From: Alphaproteobacteria bacterium
GTDB lineage: Bacteria > Pseudomonadota > Alphaproteobacteria > Bin95
Reading direction: 5' to 3'
DNA length: 53,855 bases
Assembly (NCBI GenBank): GCA_022827685.1
Contig: JAJEIH010000109.1
Location: forward strand, 1 to 53,855
Part shown: positions 25,948-34,592 of the stretch, piece after piece
How positions within the stretch are numbered: position 1 is the first letter of the stretch
How the letters are laid out: each line of letters opens with the position of its first letter
Notes under the pieces: generated by a model
What the model saw: only the letters and a program-made list of their open reading frames with translations
What the model was told of the DNA's origin: nothing
Databases searched by the model: none
Position numbers and translations under genes: made by a program

Positions 25948-26522
25948 AGGGCGGCAGGCTTGAATGGGGCGAAGGCCCGGCGCGCGGTTGGCAGCCGGTG
26001 CCGCGGCCGGTGGTGCGTCCGGTTCGGCCGAAACGCCTGCCGGTCTGGTGGCCCCGGGCGAAGGCATTGCTGGAACAGGGCCAGTCCCTGAAGTCGGTCG
26101 GCGAGACGGTGGGCGTCACCTCCCAGAGAGTTCAACAGGTAGCCCGCAAGGCCGAGGGCCAGGGGGAGGTCTTCGAGCGGCGGCGGCAGAATCCTCCCGC
26201 GCCGCGGCCCTGCGCCCAGTGCGGGACCGTGTTCCGGCCTCACAGCGAAAAGTCCGCCTACTGCTCCAGGCAATGCGCTGGTCGGGCCCGGAGCGAAAAG
26301 GCCTTGTCCGACGAAACGGTCCGGCGCGCCTTCGAATTGCGCGCCGCCGGAAAGTCCTACAGGGAAATCGCAGACATCATGCGCATCTCGCCGGATCGGT
26401 CATGGCCTCTTCGCCAGAGACGGGCGCGGCACTTCATTTATGTGTGGGCCCGGCGGGCCGGCGTCGATCCGCCCGGCCCGGCGCCCAAGCCCCGCCCGCG
26501 CCGCCGCCGGGCCGAAAATTAG
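25944..26522 (+). CDS. Two-HTH, zinc-finger-like DNA-binding protein
   Basis: A 192-residue protein that I cannot name. A first helix-turn-helix (about 40-70; [20 protein letters not shown]) is followed by a CX2C-X13-CX3C motif (CAQCG and YCSRQC, about 91-112), which resembles a zinc ribbon, and a second HTH ([20 protein letters not shown], about 135-158). The ends are Arg/Pro-rich. Such a chain suggests a DNA-binding regulator or resolvase-like adaptor. GTG 25944 overlaps the leuB stop. The stop overlaps the convergent PIN toxin gene by 4 nt. Confidence 0.65.
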   Translation: MKGGRLEWGEGPARGWQPVPRPVVRPVRPKRLPVWWPRAKALLEQGQSLKSVGETVGVTSQRVQQVARKAEGQGEVFERRRQNPPAPRPCAQCGTVFRPHSEKSAYCSRQCAGRARSEKALSDETVRRAFELRAAGKSYREIADIMRISPDRSWPLRQRRARHFIYVWARRAGVDPPGPAPKPRPRRRRAEN

Positions 26523-26911
26523 AGAAGTTCGATTTCCGCGCCGTGGCCGGCGGCGCCGGCGAGCCGCCGGTCGCGCGTGACCAGCGGCGCGTCCAGCACT
26601 TCGGCAAGCGCGACATAGACTGCGTCATACGCCGTAAGGTTGTGGCGCAAATCCCACACCCGAGGCAACAGCATGTCGTGCGGATACCGCCGGATGGGCA
26701 TGTCGGCGAGGTCAGCCATGGCCTCGCGACCATGCTGGCTGTCAATCTCTCCCGCCCGGGCGTAACGGCGCAGAACCTGGGCGGTCTCGACATCGATGAG
26801 ATATGGCGCGGCGAGGGAGTCGCCCGAATCGAAAAGCCGGGCCGCAACGGTTCCCGCGGCGTCCGAGGGTAGAAGCAGGTCGACGACGGCGGAGGCGTCG
26901 ACGACGATCAC
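26519..26911 (-). CDS. vapC: PIN-domain toxin (VapC family)
   Basis: A 130-residue PIN-domain ribonuclease. The acidic residues are visible in MIVVDASAVVDLLL (first Asp), ETAQVLRRY (Glu), LTAYDAVYVALAE (Asp) and LVTRDRRLA (Asp). Toxins of this type cut RNA and are held in check by the product of the gene just upstream, with which it overlaps by 4 nt. Its targets are unknown. Confidence 0.88.
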   Translation of the reverse strand: MIVVDASAVVDLLLPSDAAGTVAARLFDSGDSLAAPYLIDVETAQVLRRYARAGEIDSQHGREAMADLADMPIRRYPHDMLLPRVWDLRHNLTAYDAVYVALAEVLDAPLVTRDRRLAGAAGHGAEIELL

Positions 26912-27129
26912 CGGTTGTCGCGTTCCTGGCGGACCGCCTCGGCGGGCGGAACAGAGGGCGACACGCTCGCGCGGCCCGCAATGCGTCTGCGCAGCTCATC
27001 CACGGTCGGCCGCGCCGCAACCTCGCGAATCTCGGCGAGCAGGAAGTCGGAGAGCGACATGCCGGCCAGCGCGGCCCGCGCCTTGAGCGTGCGATGCAGT
27101 GTTTCGGGGACGTTGCGGATCTGGATCAT
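26908..27129 (-). CDS. Ribbon-helix-helix antitoxin (FitA-like)
   Basis: A small antitoxin of 73 residues. The N-terminal IQIRNVPETLHRTLKARAAL is an Arc/FitA-type ribbon-helix-helix, followed by a C-terminal acidic/basic toxin-binding tail. ATG 27129 is preferred over ATG 27138 because the palindrome 27136-27150 covers the latter. It is probably autoregulated through that palindrome and forms a complex with the PIN toxin. Confidence 0.85.
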   Translation of the reverse strand: MIQIRNVPETLHRTLKARAALAGMSLSDFLLAEIREVAARPTVDELRRRIAGRASVSPSVPPAEAVRQERDNR

Positions 27130-27135
27130 GGTGGA

Positions 27136-27150
27136 CATGCGTAAAGCATG
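27136..27150. promoter_or_regulatory. CATGC-N5-GCATG operator before the toxin-antitoxin pair
   Basis: This perfect 5-bp inverted repeat lies just upstream of the antitoxin, and a further GCATG half-site lies at about 27165. On the minus strand a consensus TTGACA (27168-27173) precedes it, so the palindrome overlaps the expected -10 region. This is the classic layout for repression by the antitoxin-toxin complex. Confidence 0.5.
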
Positions 27151-27332
27151 TTTTCATCCTTTTTGCATGTCAAGAGGCTGGGAGCCCCGCTTCCGACAGG
27201 CCACTTGGGACGTGGGCCCGGTATGCGGAATCGTCCGGCCCGGTCCATCCATTGGCAAGATGGCTCTGCGAGGCTATTGACCTGACAGTTGCCGCTCGCG
27301 GCAGGGAGTAACCGCGACAGCCGGGTTCCCGG

Positions 27333-28631
27333 ATGACCGAGTCGGAGACGCCAGACCCCAGAGGGAAGCGGCGACTGCTTGCCGTTGCGGTGCTCGCTGT
27401 CTCCATCTATCTGGTGCTGGCCGCCAGCGGCGCGATGTTCCTGCTGGTGGTGAGCCTCAAGCAGATCGCGGGCGACTTCGGCTGGCCGCGCGCCGTGCCG
27501 TCTTTCGCCTATTTGCTCTTCTTCGCCGGCACCGGGATCGGCGGCATCGCTATGGGATACTGGTTCGACCGCGCTGGAGCGGGGCCGGTCAGCCTGCTCG
27601 GCATGACCATGCTGGGCGCCGGCGCAGCGCTCGCCGGGTCCATCGACTCGGAGTGGCAGCTCTACCTCGTCTATGGCGCGATGATGGGGCTGCTCGGCTA
27701 CGCGACCGTTTACGGGCCCCTGTCCATCAACGCGATGCGCTGGTTCGAGAACCGGCGCGGTCTCGCGGTCGGCCTGGTCACGGCCGGGGAGAGCATCGGC
27801 GGCACCGTCTGGCCGCCTGTGTTCCGGTATTTCAACGAGACTGTTGGCTGGCGAGACACCTTCCTGGGGTTCGGCGTCTTCGTCCTGGTCACGGCGCTGC
27901 CGCTCAGCCTCGTGCTGTGGCGCCGGATGCCGGCGCGGGACGCATCGGCCCCGGACGGTGGAGGCCGCGGTGCCGGATCCCGTTCCGGGGCGCCGGCGGT
28001 CCGCCAGCGGACAATCGCCCTCTCGACATTCGCGACCCAGACTGCGTTCTGCCTCGCCATCGTCGGATGCTGCGTTTCCATGGCGATGCCGGTCGCGCAT
28101 CTGGTCGCACATGCGAGCGATCTCGGCCATGCCACGGCGCGGGCGGCGGAGATGCTCGCAACCGCATTGCTGGCGGCCACCGTCGTCCGGTTCGTTGGCG
28201 GCGCGCTGCTGGTGGACCGCGTTGGCGGCCTCATTTCGCTGCTGGCGTTCTCCGGCCTGCAGACGGCGGCGCTGCTGTTCTACGCGGCAGTGGGCGGCAT
28301 GCTCGCGCTCTACGCCGTCTCGGCCCTGTTCGGGATCGGATACGGGGGCATCAGCATCTGCTATCCGGTGATTGTCCGCGAGCATCTGCCGCCGGCCGAG
28401 GCCGGACGGCGGCTGGGCGTGGTCCTGCTGTTCGGCACCCTCGCCATGGGATTCGGCGGGTGGATGGCCGGTTACATCTTCGACTGGACAGGCAGCTACA
28501 CGCCCGCATTCCTGGTCGGGGCGGCATTCAACGCCGCCAACCTGGTCGTCGTCCTCGTCCTCATATCCCGCATGCAGACCGGCGGCGGCGCGCCGATGCG
28601 GCTTCTCCGGCAACCTTCAGGGTCCCGATAA
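27333..28631 (+). CDS. Major facilitator superfamily transporter
   Basis: A 432-residue transporter with twelve hydrophobic segments and a polar loop around residues 205-225. The MGYWFDRAGAGPVSLLG loop between helices 2 and 3 is the MFS signature, and RRGLAVGLVTAGESIGGTVWPP resembles oxalate:formate or monocarboxylate-type members. The substrate is unknown. Its end overlaps the convergent PLP-enzyme gene by 15 bp. Confidence 0.85.
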   Translation: MTESETPDPRGKRRLLAVAVLAVSIYLVLAASGAMFLLVVSLKQIAGDFGWPRAVPSFAYLLFFAGTGIGGIAMGYWFDRAGAGPVSLLGMTMLGAGAALAGSIDSEWQLYLVYGAMMGLLGYATVYGPLSINAMRWFENRRGLAVGLVTAGESIGGTVWPPVFRYFNETVGWRDTFLGFGVFVLVTALPLSLVLWRRMPARDASAPDGGGRGAGSRSGAPAVRQRTIALSTFATQTAFCLAIVGCCVSMAMPVAHLVAHASDLGHATARAAEMLATALLAATVVRFVGGALLVDRVGGLISLLAFSGLQTAALLFYAAVGGMLALYAVSALFGIGYGGISICYPVIVREHLPPAEAGRRLGVVLLFGTLAMGFGGWMAGYIFDWTGSYTPAFLVGAAFNAANLVVVLVLISRMQTGGGAPMRLLRQPSGSR

Positions 28632-29720
28632 TCCCGCAAGGCCGGCGTGGACGTCGAGGGTTTTCAGGCCGGAGCCCGTCAGCACGAGCACCAGGTCGTC
28701 CTCCGGGATCTGCGGCAGGGCTGCTGCGGCGGCCGCGGAGGTCGGCTCCAGGAACCAGCCGGACCGGGCAAGCCGCTCCAGGACGCCGAGGATCGCCTCC
28801 TCGCTGACGACGGGAACCGAGCCGCCCGTGGCCCGGACGGCGTCCGCCACCATCCGGCCCCTGATCGGCTGCGCCGTCGCGATGCCGTCTGCGACGGTCG
28901 GCCCCCGCGGCAGGGCCCGGCCGTCGAACAGGGCGCGGATGGGGGCGCTGTTCGCCGCCTGCACCGCATGAAGGCGGGGCAGCGCCTCGATTTCTCCCGC
29001 CTCCTGCAACTCCCGGAAGCCGAGATGGAGGCCGAGTATGTTGGCGCCGTTGCCGCAGGGCGCGACCACGGCCGCCGGCGCGCGGAAGCCCAGCTGCTCC
29101 CATAGCTCGAAGGCGAGCGTCTTCGTGCCTTCGAGGAAGAAGGGCTGGCGGTTATGGCTCGCGTAAAAGAGTTCCTCCGCAGCCGCGAGCGCCGCCCGCT
29201 CCACGGCGTCGCGGTCTCCGGCCACTTCCTGCAATTCGGCTCCGGCGGCGGCGATCTGGACCCGCTTCGCCGCCGGTGCGCTCTCCGGCACCATGATGCG
29301 CGCCCGGATGCCCGCAGCGGCGGCGTAGGCGGCGATGGACGCGCCGGCATTGCCAGAACTGTCTTCCAGCAGCGCCTCCACGCCCGCCTGCTTCAGATGC
29401 GACATCATGATGGCCGTGCCGCGGTCCTTGAAGGAGCCGGTGGGCATCAGGTGTTCGCATTTGAAGAGGAGCCGGCGGCCGTCCCAGTCCGTCTCGACCA
29501 GCGGGGTAAAGCCCTCGCCTAGGCTCACCCGGCCCCCGTCTTCCACGCGGATGGCGGCGCGGTAGCGCCAGAGCGACGGCTCGGACCGCTCGATCTCGTC
29601 CCGCGCGAGGCCTTGTCCCGGCGTCAGGCCCAGCAGGCCGCCATCGTCCGGCGCGCGCCAGAATGCCCGGTCCGCAGGCCAGCTCGCGCCCGTTCGCGGA
29701 TTGATGTAGGAAGCGCGCAC
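28617..29720 (-). CDS. Threonine-synthase-like PLP enzyme
   Basis: A 367-residue fold-type II pyridoxal-phosphate enzyme. The PLP lysine is in PTGSFKDRG, the substrate loop is EDSSGNAGASIAAY, the phosphate loop is PCGNGANI and TGSGLKTLD closes the site. It resembles threonine synthase (L-threonine from O-phosphohomoserine); related dehydratases are an alternative. GTG 29720 is the start. The start region is the left half of a diverged duplication whose other copy lies before typA. Confidence 0.75.
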   Translation of the reverse strand: MRASYINPRTGASWPADRAFWRAPDDGGLLGLTPGQGLARDEIERSEPSLWRYRAAIRVEDGGRVSLGEGFTPLVETDWDGRRLLFKCEHLMPTGSFKDRGTAIMMSHLKQAGVEALLEDSSGNAGASIAAYAAAAGIRARIMVPESAPAAKRVQIAAAGAELQEVAGDRDAVERAALAAAEELFYASHNRQPFFLEGTKTLAFELWEQLGFRAPAAVVAPCGNGANILGLHLGFRELQEAGEIEALPRLHAVQAANSAPIRALFDGRALPRGPTVADGIATAQPIRGRMVADAVRATGGSVPVVSEEAILGVLERLARSGWFLEPTSAAAAAALPQIPEDDLVLVLTGSGLKTLDVHAGLAGLSGP

Positions 29721-29818
29721 CGCCGAACCTTCCCGTCCGTTTGCCGTCCCTTACCGCGCGTCGGCGCGGCGGAATACCGGCCATCATGGCGGATTTGACC
29801 AATATCGCCATTGCGGCC
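29695..29818. repeat. Diverged junction repeat, left copy
   Basis: This 124-bp stretch matches 32144-32270 over its full length, beginning with 25 of 26 identical bases around CGGATTGATGTAG and ending with AATATCGCCAT. It contains the intact start of the PLP-enzyme gene and a decayed copy of the start of typA. The right copy has the reverse state. The repeats flank the NCS2 permease and YciI genes. Confidence 0.75.
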
Positions 29819-29821
29819 TAA
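29774..29821 (+). pseudogene. Decayed typA 5' fragment
   Basis: Sixteen codons align in frame and without gaps with the start of typA (32226). The start is ATA instead of ATG, the frame reads IPAIMADLTNIAIAA versus the intact [15 protein letters not shown], eight of fifteen are identical, and a stop follows at 29819. It is a duplication remnant. Confidence 0.65.
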
Positions 29822-29830
29822 TACACACCG

Positions 29831-29892
29831 CTGCAAATCCGATCCGATGGAAGCGAAGAAGCTGCAAATCCAACTCGGTGGAAGCGAAGACG
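29831..29892 (+). repeat. 31-bp tandem repeat, two copies
   Basis: Two adjacent 31-bp units (29831-29861 and 29862-29892) begin CTGCAAATCC and end TGGAAGCGAAG plus three bases, with five differences. They lie in the leader of the permease gene, just after the decayed typA fragment. No function is evident. The rest of the 29721-30005 gap shows nothing else I can name. Confidence 0.7.
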
Positions 29893-30005
29893 ATGTACGC
29901 GGCGGAATCGCCGGCGAGGCGGGCAGGAGTTGCCGGAGGACGGCAATGATCGGCGGTTCTCAACCGGAATTCGCTTCGGTCTTGCCGCGGAGCGGCGAAT
30001 AGGCC

Positions 30006-31772
30006 GTGGCAGAGCGAACGACCGACGGGGCCGCCGCAGACCGCCGCGAACCCGGCACGAAGGTCCCGCTCCCGCTTACGACGGGGCTGGGTCTTCAGAT
30101 CATGGTGCTCGCGCTCCCCGGCTCGGTACTGATGCCGACCGTCGTGTTCCAGTCCGCGGGCCAGCCCGACGACGTGCTGGTCTGGGCCGTGTTCGCCTCC
30201 GTAGCTGCCTGCGGCGTGACGACGATGCTTCAGGCCCTGCGCGTCGGCCGGTTCGGCGCCGGCTACATCGTCGTTGCCGGAACCACCGGAGTTGCGATCG
30301 CCACAAGCGTTTCCGCCCTGGCTGCGGGCGGCCCGGCCTTGCTTGGCGCCCTTGTGATCGCCCTGGCGCTTTTCCAGTTCGCGTTCTCGACCCGGCTGTC
30401 GCTGTTCCGCCGCGTCCTGACGCCGACGGTCACCGGTACGGTCATGATGCTGACGCCGGTGACTGTCATGCCGATAATCTTCCAGCAGTTGCAGAATGTG
30501 CCCGCCGGAACGCCGCATGCTGCTGCCATTCTCAGCGCGCTGACAACCTTGCTCGTTACCGCCGGCATTGTGCTGAAGGCAGGGCCGAGCCCGCGTCTGT
30601 GGGCGCCGATCGTCGGAATCGTCGCCGGCTCGGCCGTTGGGGCAGTTTTCGGCCTCTACGACTTTGCGCTTATCGCCCAGGCTTCGTGGCTCGGCGTTCC
30701 GGCAGGCCAGTGGCGGGCCCCGGACCTCGACTTCGGCCCCGCTTTCTGGACGCTTCTCCCGGCTTTCCTGTTCATCGCCCTGGTCTGCACGATCCAGACG
30801 ATAAGCGGCGCCGTCGGGATCCAGCGCGTCTCGCGGGCCGGGCCCAGGGCAGTGGATTTCCGGCCCGTTCAGGGAGCGGTGGCGGCGGACGGCGTCGGTA
30901 ATCTGCTCTCCGGACTGGCGGGCACCATGCCGCTCGGCTTCCGCCCGACCGGCGCGTCGATGGTGGAGCTGTCCGGAATCGGTTCCCGACGGGTCGGGGT
31001 CGCGGTCGGCGCAGCGCTGCTCGCCGTGGCTTTTTTGCCGAAGGCGTTGGCCGTAGTCCAGGCTATTCCCGGACCGGTCACGGCCGCCTTCCTCACCGTA
31101 ATAATGGCGACGATTTTCGTCGTCGGCATGAAGATGATCGTCCAGGACGGCGCCGACTACCGGAAGGGCCTGGTCGCCGGGGTCGGCTTCTGGATCGGCG
31201 CGGGTTTCCAGAGCGGCGCCGTCTTTCCGGCGCAGGTCTCGGAATTCGCCGGCGGCTTCCTCAAGAACGGAATGATTGCCGGCGGCCTCGCAGCCATTGT
31301 CATGACCCTTTTCGTCGAGTTGGCAAGGCCGCGTCTCCGCCGGATCGAACTGCCGTTCGATGCCGCGGCCCTGCAGGAGGTCCAGGCGTTCGTTCGCGCC
31401 TTTGCGGCGCGCAACGGCTGGAGCGCAGGCATGGCGGACCGTCTCGACGCAGCGAGCGAGGAGACCATGCTGACCCTGCTGGACCAGGACGAAGCCGCCG
31501 GCGAGGCCGGGCAGCGGCGGCTGTTTCTGGTTGCGCGGCGGGAAGACAGCGCTGCGGTCCTCGAGTTCGTCGCCGCCGAAAGCAAGGAGAACCTTGAGGA
31601 CCGGATCGCCCTGCTCGGCGAGGCGGGCGCCTCCGATTCGCTCGAACGGGAAGTGTCGCTCCGCCTGCTGCGCCACCTTGCATCCTCGGTCCATCATCAG
31701 CAGTATCACGACATCGACATCGTGACGGTGCGTGTCGATCCGCCGCGAATGGACCGCAGCGGACGATCGTGA
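30006..31772 (+). CDS. NCS2-type nucleobase permease fused to RsbW-like domain
   Basis: Residues 1-440 form an NCS2/SLC23 (uracil-xanthine permease-like) transporter with about twelve to fourteen membrane helices, starting at LTTGLGLQIMVLALPGSVLM and including GTTGVAIATS and RPTGASMVELSGIGSRRVGV. Residues about 447-580 are a soluble domain like the RsbW/SpoIIAB anti-sigma kinases: helix FVRAFAARNG, then DRLDAASEETM and a final LRLLRHLASSVHHQQYHDID. The ATP motifs are degraded: the expected Asn is Thr and no DxGxG is seen. The GTG start is inferred. Substrate is probably a nucleobase; the fused domain suggests cytoplasmic regulation. Confidence 0.8.
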   Translation: MAERTTDGAAADRREPGTKVPLPLTTGLGLQIMVLALPGSVLMPTVVFQSAGQPDDVLVWAVFASVAACGVTTMLQALRVGRFGAGYIVVAGTTGVAIATSVSALAAGGPALLGALVIALALFQFAFSTRLSLFRRVLTPTVTGTVMMLTPVTVMPIIFQQLQNVPAGTPHAAAILSALTTLLVTAGIVLKAGPSPRLWAPIVGIVAGSAVGAVFGLYDFALIAQASWLGVPAGQWRAPDLDFGPAFWTLLPAFLFIALVCTIQTISGAVGIQRVSRAGPRAVDFRPVQGAVAADGVGNLLSGLAGTMPLGFRPTGASMVELSGIGSRRVGVAVGAALLAVAFLPKALAVVQAIPGPVTAAFLTVIMATIFVVGMKMIVQDGADYRKGLVAGVGFWIGAGFQSGAVFPAQVSEFAGGFLKNGMIAGGLAAIVMTLFVELARPRLRRIELPFDAAALQEVQAFVRAFAARNGWSAGMADRLDAASEETMLTLLDQDEAAGEAGQRRLFLVARREDSAAVLEFVAAESKENLEDRIALLGEAGASDSLEREVSLRLLRHLASSVHHQQYHDIDIVTVRVDPPRMDRSGRS

Positions 31773-31815
31773 GAAGGTTGCCGCGGCGGGGCAGGCCCAT
31801 TCAGGGAGAACAGCC

Positions 31816-32115
31816 ATGTATTTCGCGATTTATGCTACTGACGGGCCGGGCGCCAGCCAGACGCGAAGCGATCTCTTCGAGGATTTTCGCAGCTATCTGC
31901 ATGACCATCCGGACCATCCCGATATCGTTCTGCATCACGCAGGCCAGACGCTTGCCGACGAGGACGAAACGATCGTCGGATCGCTTCTGGTGGTTGAAGC
32001 GTCTTCGCTCGAGGCGGCGCAGGCTTTCTTGGCCGACAGCCCTTACGGTAAAGCCGGTGTTTTCGGCGACGTGCAGGTAAGACGGTGGAACTGGATAACC
32101 GGGCGCCCCGGATAA
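31816..32115 (+). CDS. YciI-like (YCII-related) protein
   Basis: A 99-residue small alpha-beta protein with the family features [13 protein letters not shown], a central HHAGQTLAD and the C-terminal [20 protein letters not shown] segment. The function of YciI proteins is unknown; they form dimeric ferredoxin-like folds, often with a catalytic-looking His-Asp. A GGGAGAA ribosome site precedes ATG 31816. It follows the permease by 43 bp. Confidence 0.85.
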   Translation: MYFAIYATDGPGASQTRSDLFEDFRSYLHDHPDHPDIVLHHAGQTLADEDETIVGSLLVVEASSLEAAQAFLADSPYGKAGVFGDVQVRRWNWITGRPG

Positions 32116-32143
32116 CCGCTGCCGGCTGCGCGCCGGCCCGCAG

Positions 32144-32270
32144 CACGGATTGATGTAGAAAGCGCGCACCGTCCAGGCTTTCCGGTCGGTATCCCGATGC
32201 CGACTGCCGCCTGCGGCGCGCCGGAATGTCCGTCATCGTGAACGATCTGCGCAATATCGCCATCATCGCC
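32144..32270. repeat. Diverged junction repeat, right copy
   Basis: Partner of 29695-29818. It contains the intact typA start. On the minus strand it holds a copy of the PLP-enzyme start, MRAFYINP instead of MRASYINP, which then runs into unrelated sequence. This is the mirror image of the left copy. Confidence 0.75.
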
Positions 32271-34064
32271 CATGTGGACCACGGCAAGACCACGCTGGTG
32301 GACGGCCTGCTGCGCCAGAGCGGGGCCTTCCGCAGCAACCAGCGGGTCGCCGAGCGCGCGCTCGATTCCAACGCTCTGGAGCGCGAGCGCGGCATCACCA
32401 TTCTCGCGAAATGCACCTCGGTCGTGTGGAGCGGCGAGCGCATCAACATCGTGGACACGCCGGGCCATGCCGATTTCGGCGGCGAGGTGGAGCGCGTGCT
32501 CGGCATGGTGGACGGCTGCCTGCTGCTGGTCGATGCCTCCGAGGGGCCGATGCCGCAGACCAAGTTCGTGCTGGCCAAGGCGCTGGCGGCCGGGCTTGCG
32601 CCGATCGTCGTGGTCAACAAGGTGGACAAGCCGGACGCGCGGCCCTTCGAGGTCCAGGACGAGACCTTCGACCTGTTCGCCGCCCTCGACGCCAACGAAC
32701 GCCAGCTCGACTTTCCCACCCTGTTCGCATCCGCCAAGGAGGGATGGGCGGCGGCCGCGCCCGAGGGGCCGCGCAGCGGGCTCGGCCCTCTGTTCGACAC
32801 TATACTGGAACAGGCCCCGCCGCCCCGCGCCGCTCCTGACGGCCCGTTTGCGATGGCGGCGGCCATCCTGGAGTCGGACCCGTTTCTCGGCCGGGTCCTC
32901 ACGGGCCGGATAGAGAGCGGCGAGATCGGCGCCAACCGGGCGGTCCATGCGCTCCGGCCCGGCGAAGGCGTGGTGGAACGCGCCCGGACGACCCGCCTGC
33001 TGGCCTTCCGGGGCCTCAGCCGCGTGCCGGTCGAGCGCGCGGTTGCGGGCGACATCGTTGCAGTCGCCGGTCTCCAGACGGCGACGGTCGCCGACACGCT
33101 GGCGGCGCCGGAAGTCCTGCGGCCGCTGCCCGCGCGGCCCATCGACCCGCCGACCCTGGCGCTCACCCTTTCCGTGAACGACTCCCCGCTGGCCGGGCAG
33201 GACGGCGACAAGCTGACCTCGCGCGAAATCCGCGCCCGGCTCATGCGCAAGGCGGAAGGCAATGTCGCGATCCGGGTGACGGAGAGCGCGGAGAAGGACG
33301 CCTGCGAGGTGGCCGGGCGGGGCGAGCTGCAGATGGCGGTGCTGATCGAGACCATGCGCCGCGAGGGCTTCGAGCTCTCGGTCTCGCGCCCGCGCGTCCT
33401 GTTCGGGGCCGATCCGGAGACCGGCGCGCGCCTGGAGCCCGTCGAGGAAGTGACGGTGGATGTGGACGCTGACCATGCCGGCGCGGTGGTCGAGAAGATG
33501 GGCGTGCGCAAGGCGGAGCTGATCGACATGCGCCCGACCGGCGCCGGGCGCCAGCGCCTGGTGTTCCATGCGCCCTCACGCGGGCTCATCGGCTATCACG
33601 GCGAGTTCCTGGCGGACACGCGCGGCACCGGCGTGCTGCACCGCCTGTTCCACGGCTACGCGCCTTACAAGGGCCGGATGGCGGGCCGGCGGCGCGGCGT
33701 CATGGTCTCGCTGGAGCGGGGCAGGGCGGCGGCCTACGCGCTCTGGAACCTGGAGGAGCGCGGCCGCCTCTTCATCGCGCCGGGCGAGCCCGTCTATGGC
33801 GGCATGGTGATCGGCGAATGCGCGCGCGGGCAGGACATCGAGGTCAATCCGCTGAAATCAAAGCAGCTGACCAATTTCCGCGCCGCCGGCAAGGACGACG
33901 CCATATTGCTCTCGCCCCCGCAGGACATGGCGCTTGAGCGCGCCATCGCCTGGATCGCCGACGACGAGCTCGTGGAGGTGACGCCGAACGCCGTGCGCCT
34001 GCGCAAGCGTTACCTCGACATGCACGAACGCAGGCGGCAAGCTAAACGCATGGCGGCGGAATAG
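32226..34064 (+). CDS. typA: Translational GTPase TypA/BipA
   Basis: A ribosome-binding GTPase of 612 residues that helps translation and assembly under stress. G1 is [16 protein letters not shown]2 is ERGITI, G3 is [15 protein letters not shown], and G4 is [10 protein letters not shown]. The C-terminal [20 protein letters not shown] and [16 protein letters not shown] are BipA-specific. ATG 32226 starts inside the diverged junction repeat. A VOC gene follows 14 bp after the stop. Confidence 0.96.
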   Translation: MSVIVNDLRNIAIIAHVDHGKTTLVDGLLRQSGAFRSNQRVAERALDSNALERERGITILAKCTSVVWSGERINIVDTPGHADFGGEVERVLGMVDGCLLLVDASEGPMPQTKFVLAKALAAGLAPIVVVNKVDKPDARPFEVQDETFDLFAALDANERQLDFPTLFASAKEGWAAAAPEGPRSGLGPLFDTILEQAPPPRAAPDGPFAMAAAILESDPFLGRVLTGRIESGEIGANRAVHALRPGEGVVERARTTRLLAFRGLSRVPVERAVAGDIVAVAGLQTATVADTLAAPEVLRPLPARPIDPPTLALTLSVNDSPLAGQDGDKLTSREIRARLMRKAEGNVAIRVTESAEKDACEVAGRGELQMAVLIETMRREGFELSVSRPRVLFGADPETGARLEPVEEVTVDVDADHAGAVVEKMGVRKAELIDMRPTGAGRQRLVFHAPSRGLIGYHGEFLADTRGTGVLHRLFHGYAPYKGRMAGRRRGVMVSLERGRAAAYALWNLEERGRLFIAPGEPVYGGMVIGECARGQDIEVNPLKSKQLTNFRAAGKDDAILLSPPQDMALERAIAWIADDELVEVTPNAVRLRKRYLDMHERRRQAKRMAAE

Positions 34065-34078
34065 CGGGAGTAGAGGCG

Positions 34079-34576
34079 ATGGCGCTCGCATGGTCCCATA
34101 TGGTGCTTTATGTCGAGGACGTGGAGCGGATGCTCGCGTTCTACACCGGCGTGCTGGGTTTCGAGGTGACCGACCGCGGGCCGCTCGGCAGGGACGACAG
34201 GGAGATCGTCTTCCTCAGCCAGGACCCGGAGGAACACCACCAGGTCGCCTTCATCGACGGCAGGAAAGACGCCGGCCCCTCCAACAGCGTCAACCACGCG
34301 GCATTCCGCACCGACGACCTCTCGGCGCTGCGGAAAATGTCGGCGGCGCTGGATGCCGAAGGGGTCTCCTACAACCCCCGCAGCCACGGCAACACCTGGT
34401 CGATCTATTTCGAGGACCCGGAGCGGAACGGCATCGAGATCTTCTGCGGCACGCCCTGGAAGGTGGCCCAGCCGCAGGCCGTCGCCTGGGACCCGGCGCT
34501 CAGCGACGACGACCTCGCCCGCTGGACCGAGGAGCGCTTCCGCGACCAGCCGGGCTTCGCGCCCGCCGACGCCTGA
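34079..34576 (+). CDS. VOC-superfamily (glyoxalase/extradiol-dioxygenase-like) protein
   Basis: A 165-residue protein with one vicinal-oxygen-chelate unit pair. The likely metal ligands are His7 (SHMVLYV), His in EEHHQVAF and Glu in RNGIEIFCG, and the central NSVNHAAFRTDD is typical of extradiol dioxygenases and glyoxalases. It lies between typA and a TPP enzyme gene, with which it probably forms an operon. The substrate is unknown. Confidence 0.85.
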   Translation: MALAWSHMVLYVEDVERMLAFYTGVLGFEVTDRGPLGRDDREIVFLSQDPEEHHQVAFIDGRKDAGPSNSVNHAAFRTDDLSALRKMSAALDAEGVSYNPRSHGNTWSIYFEDPERNGIEIFCGTPWKVAQPQAVAWDPALSDDDLARWTEERFRDQPGFAPADA

Positions 34577-34592
34577 GCGGGGCGGCGCGCCC

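Noticed and set aside
27126-28613. Long minus-strand frame opposite the MFS gene (495 codons)
   Set aside because: High GC leaves long antisense frames open throughout the window. This one is Gln/His/Arg-rich low complexity, and the plus strand encodes a clear transporter.
29811-30002. 63-codon reading frame before the NCS2 permease
   Set aside because: It consists mainly of the typA remnant and the 31-bp tandem repeat, uses a TTG start with no ribosome site, and encodes no recognisable domain.
34353-34592. In-frame upstream extension of the TPP enzyme into the VOC gene
   Set aside because: The extra residues are Arg/Thr/Pro-rich shadow of the VOC gene. The TPP fold starts at GTG 34593.
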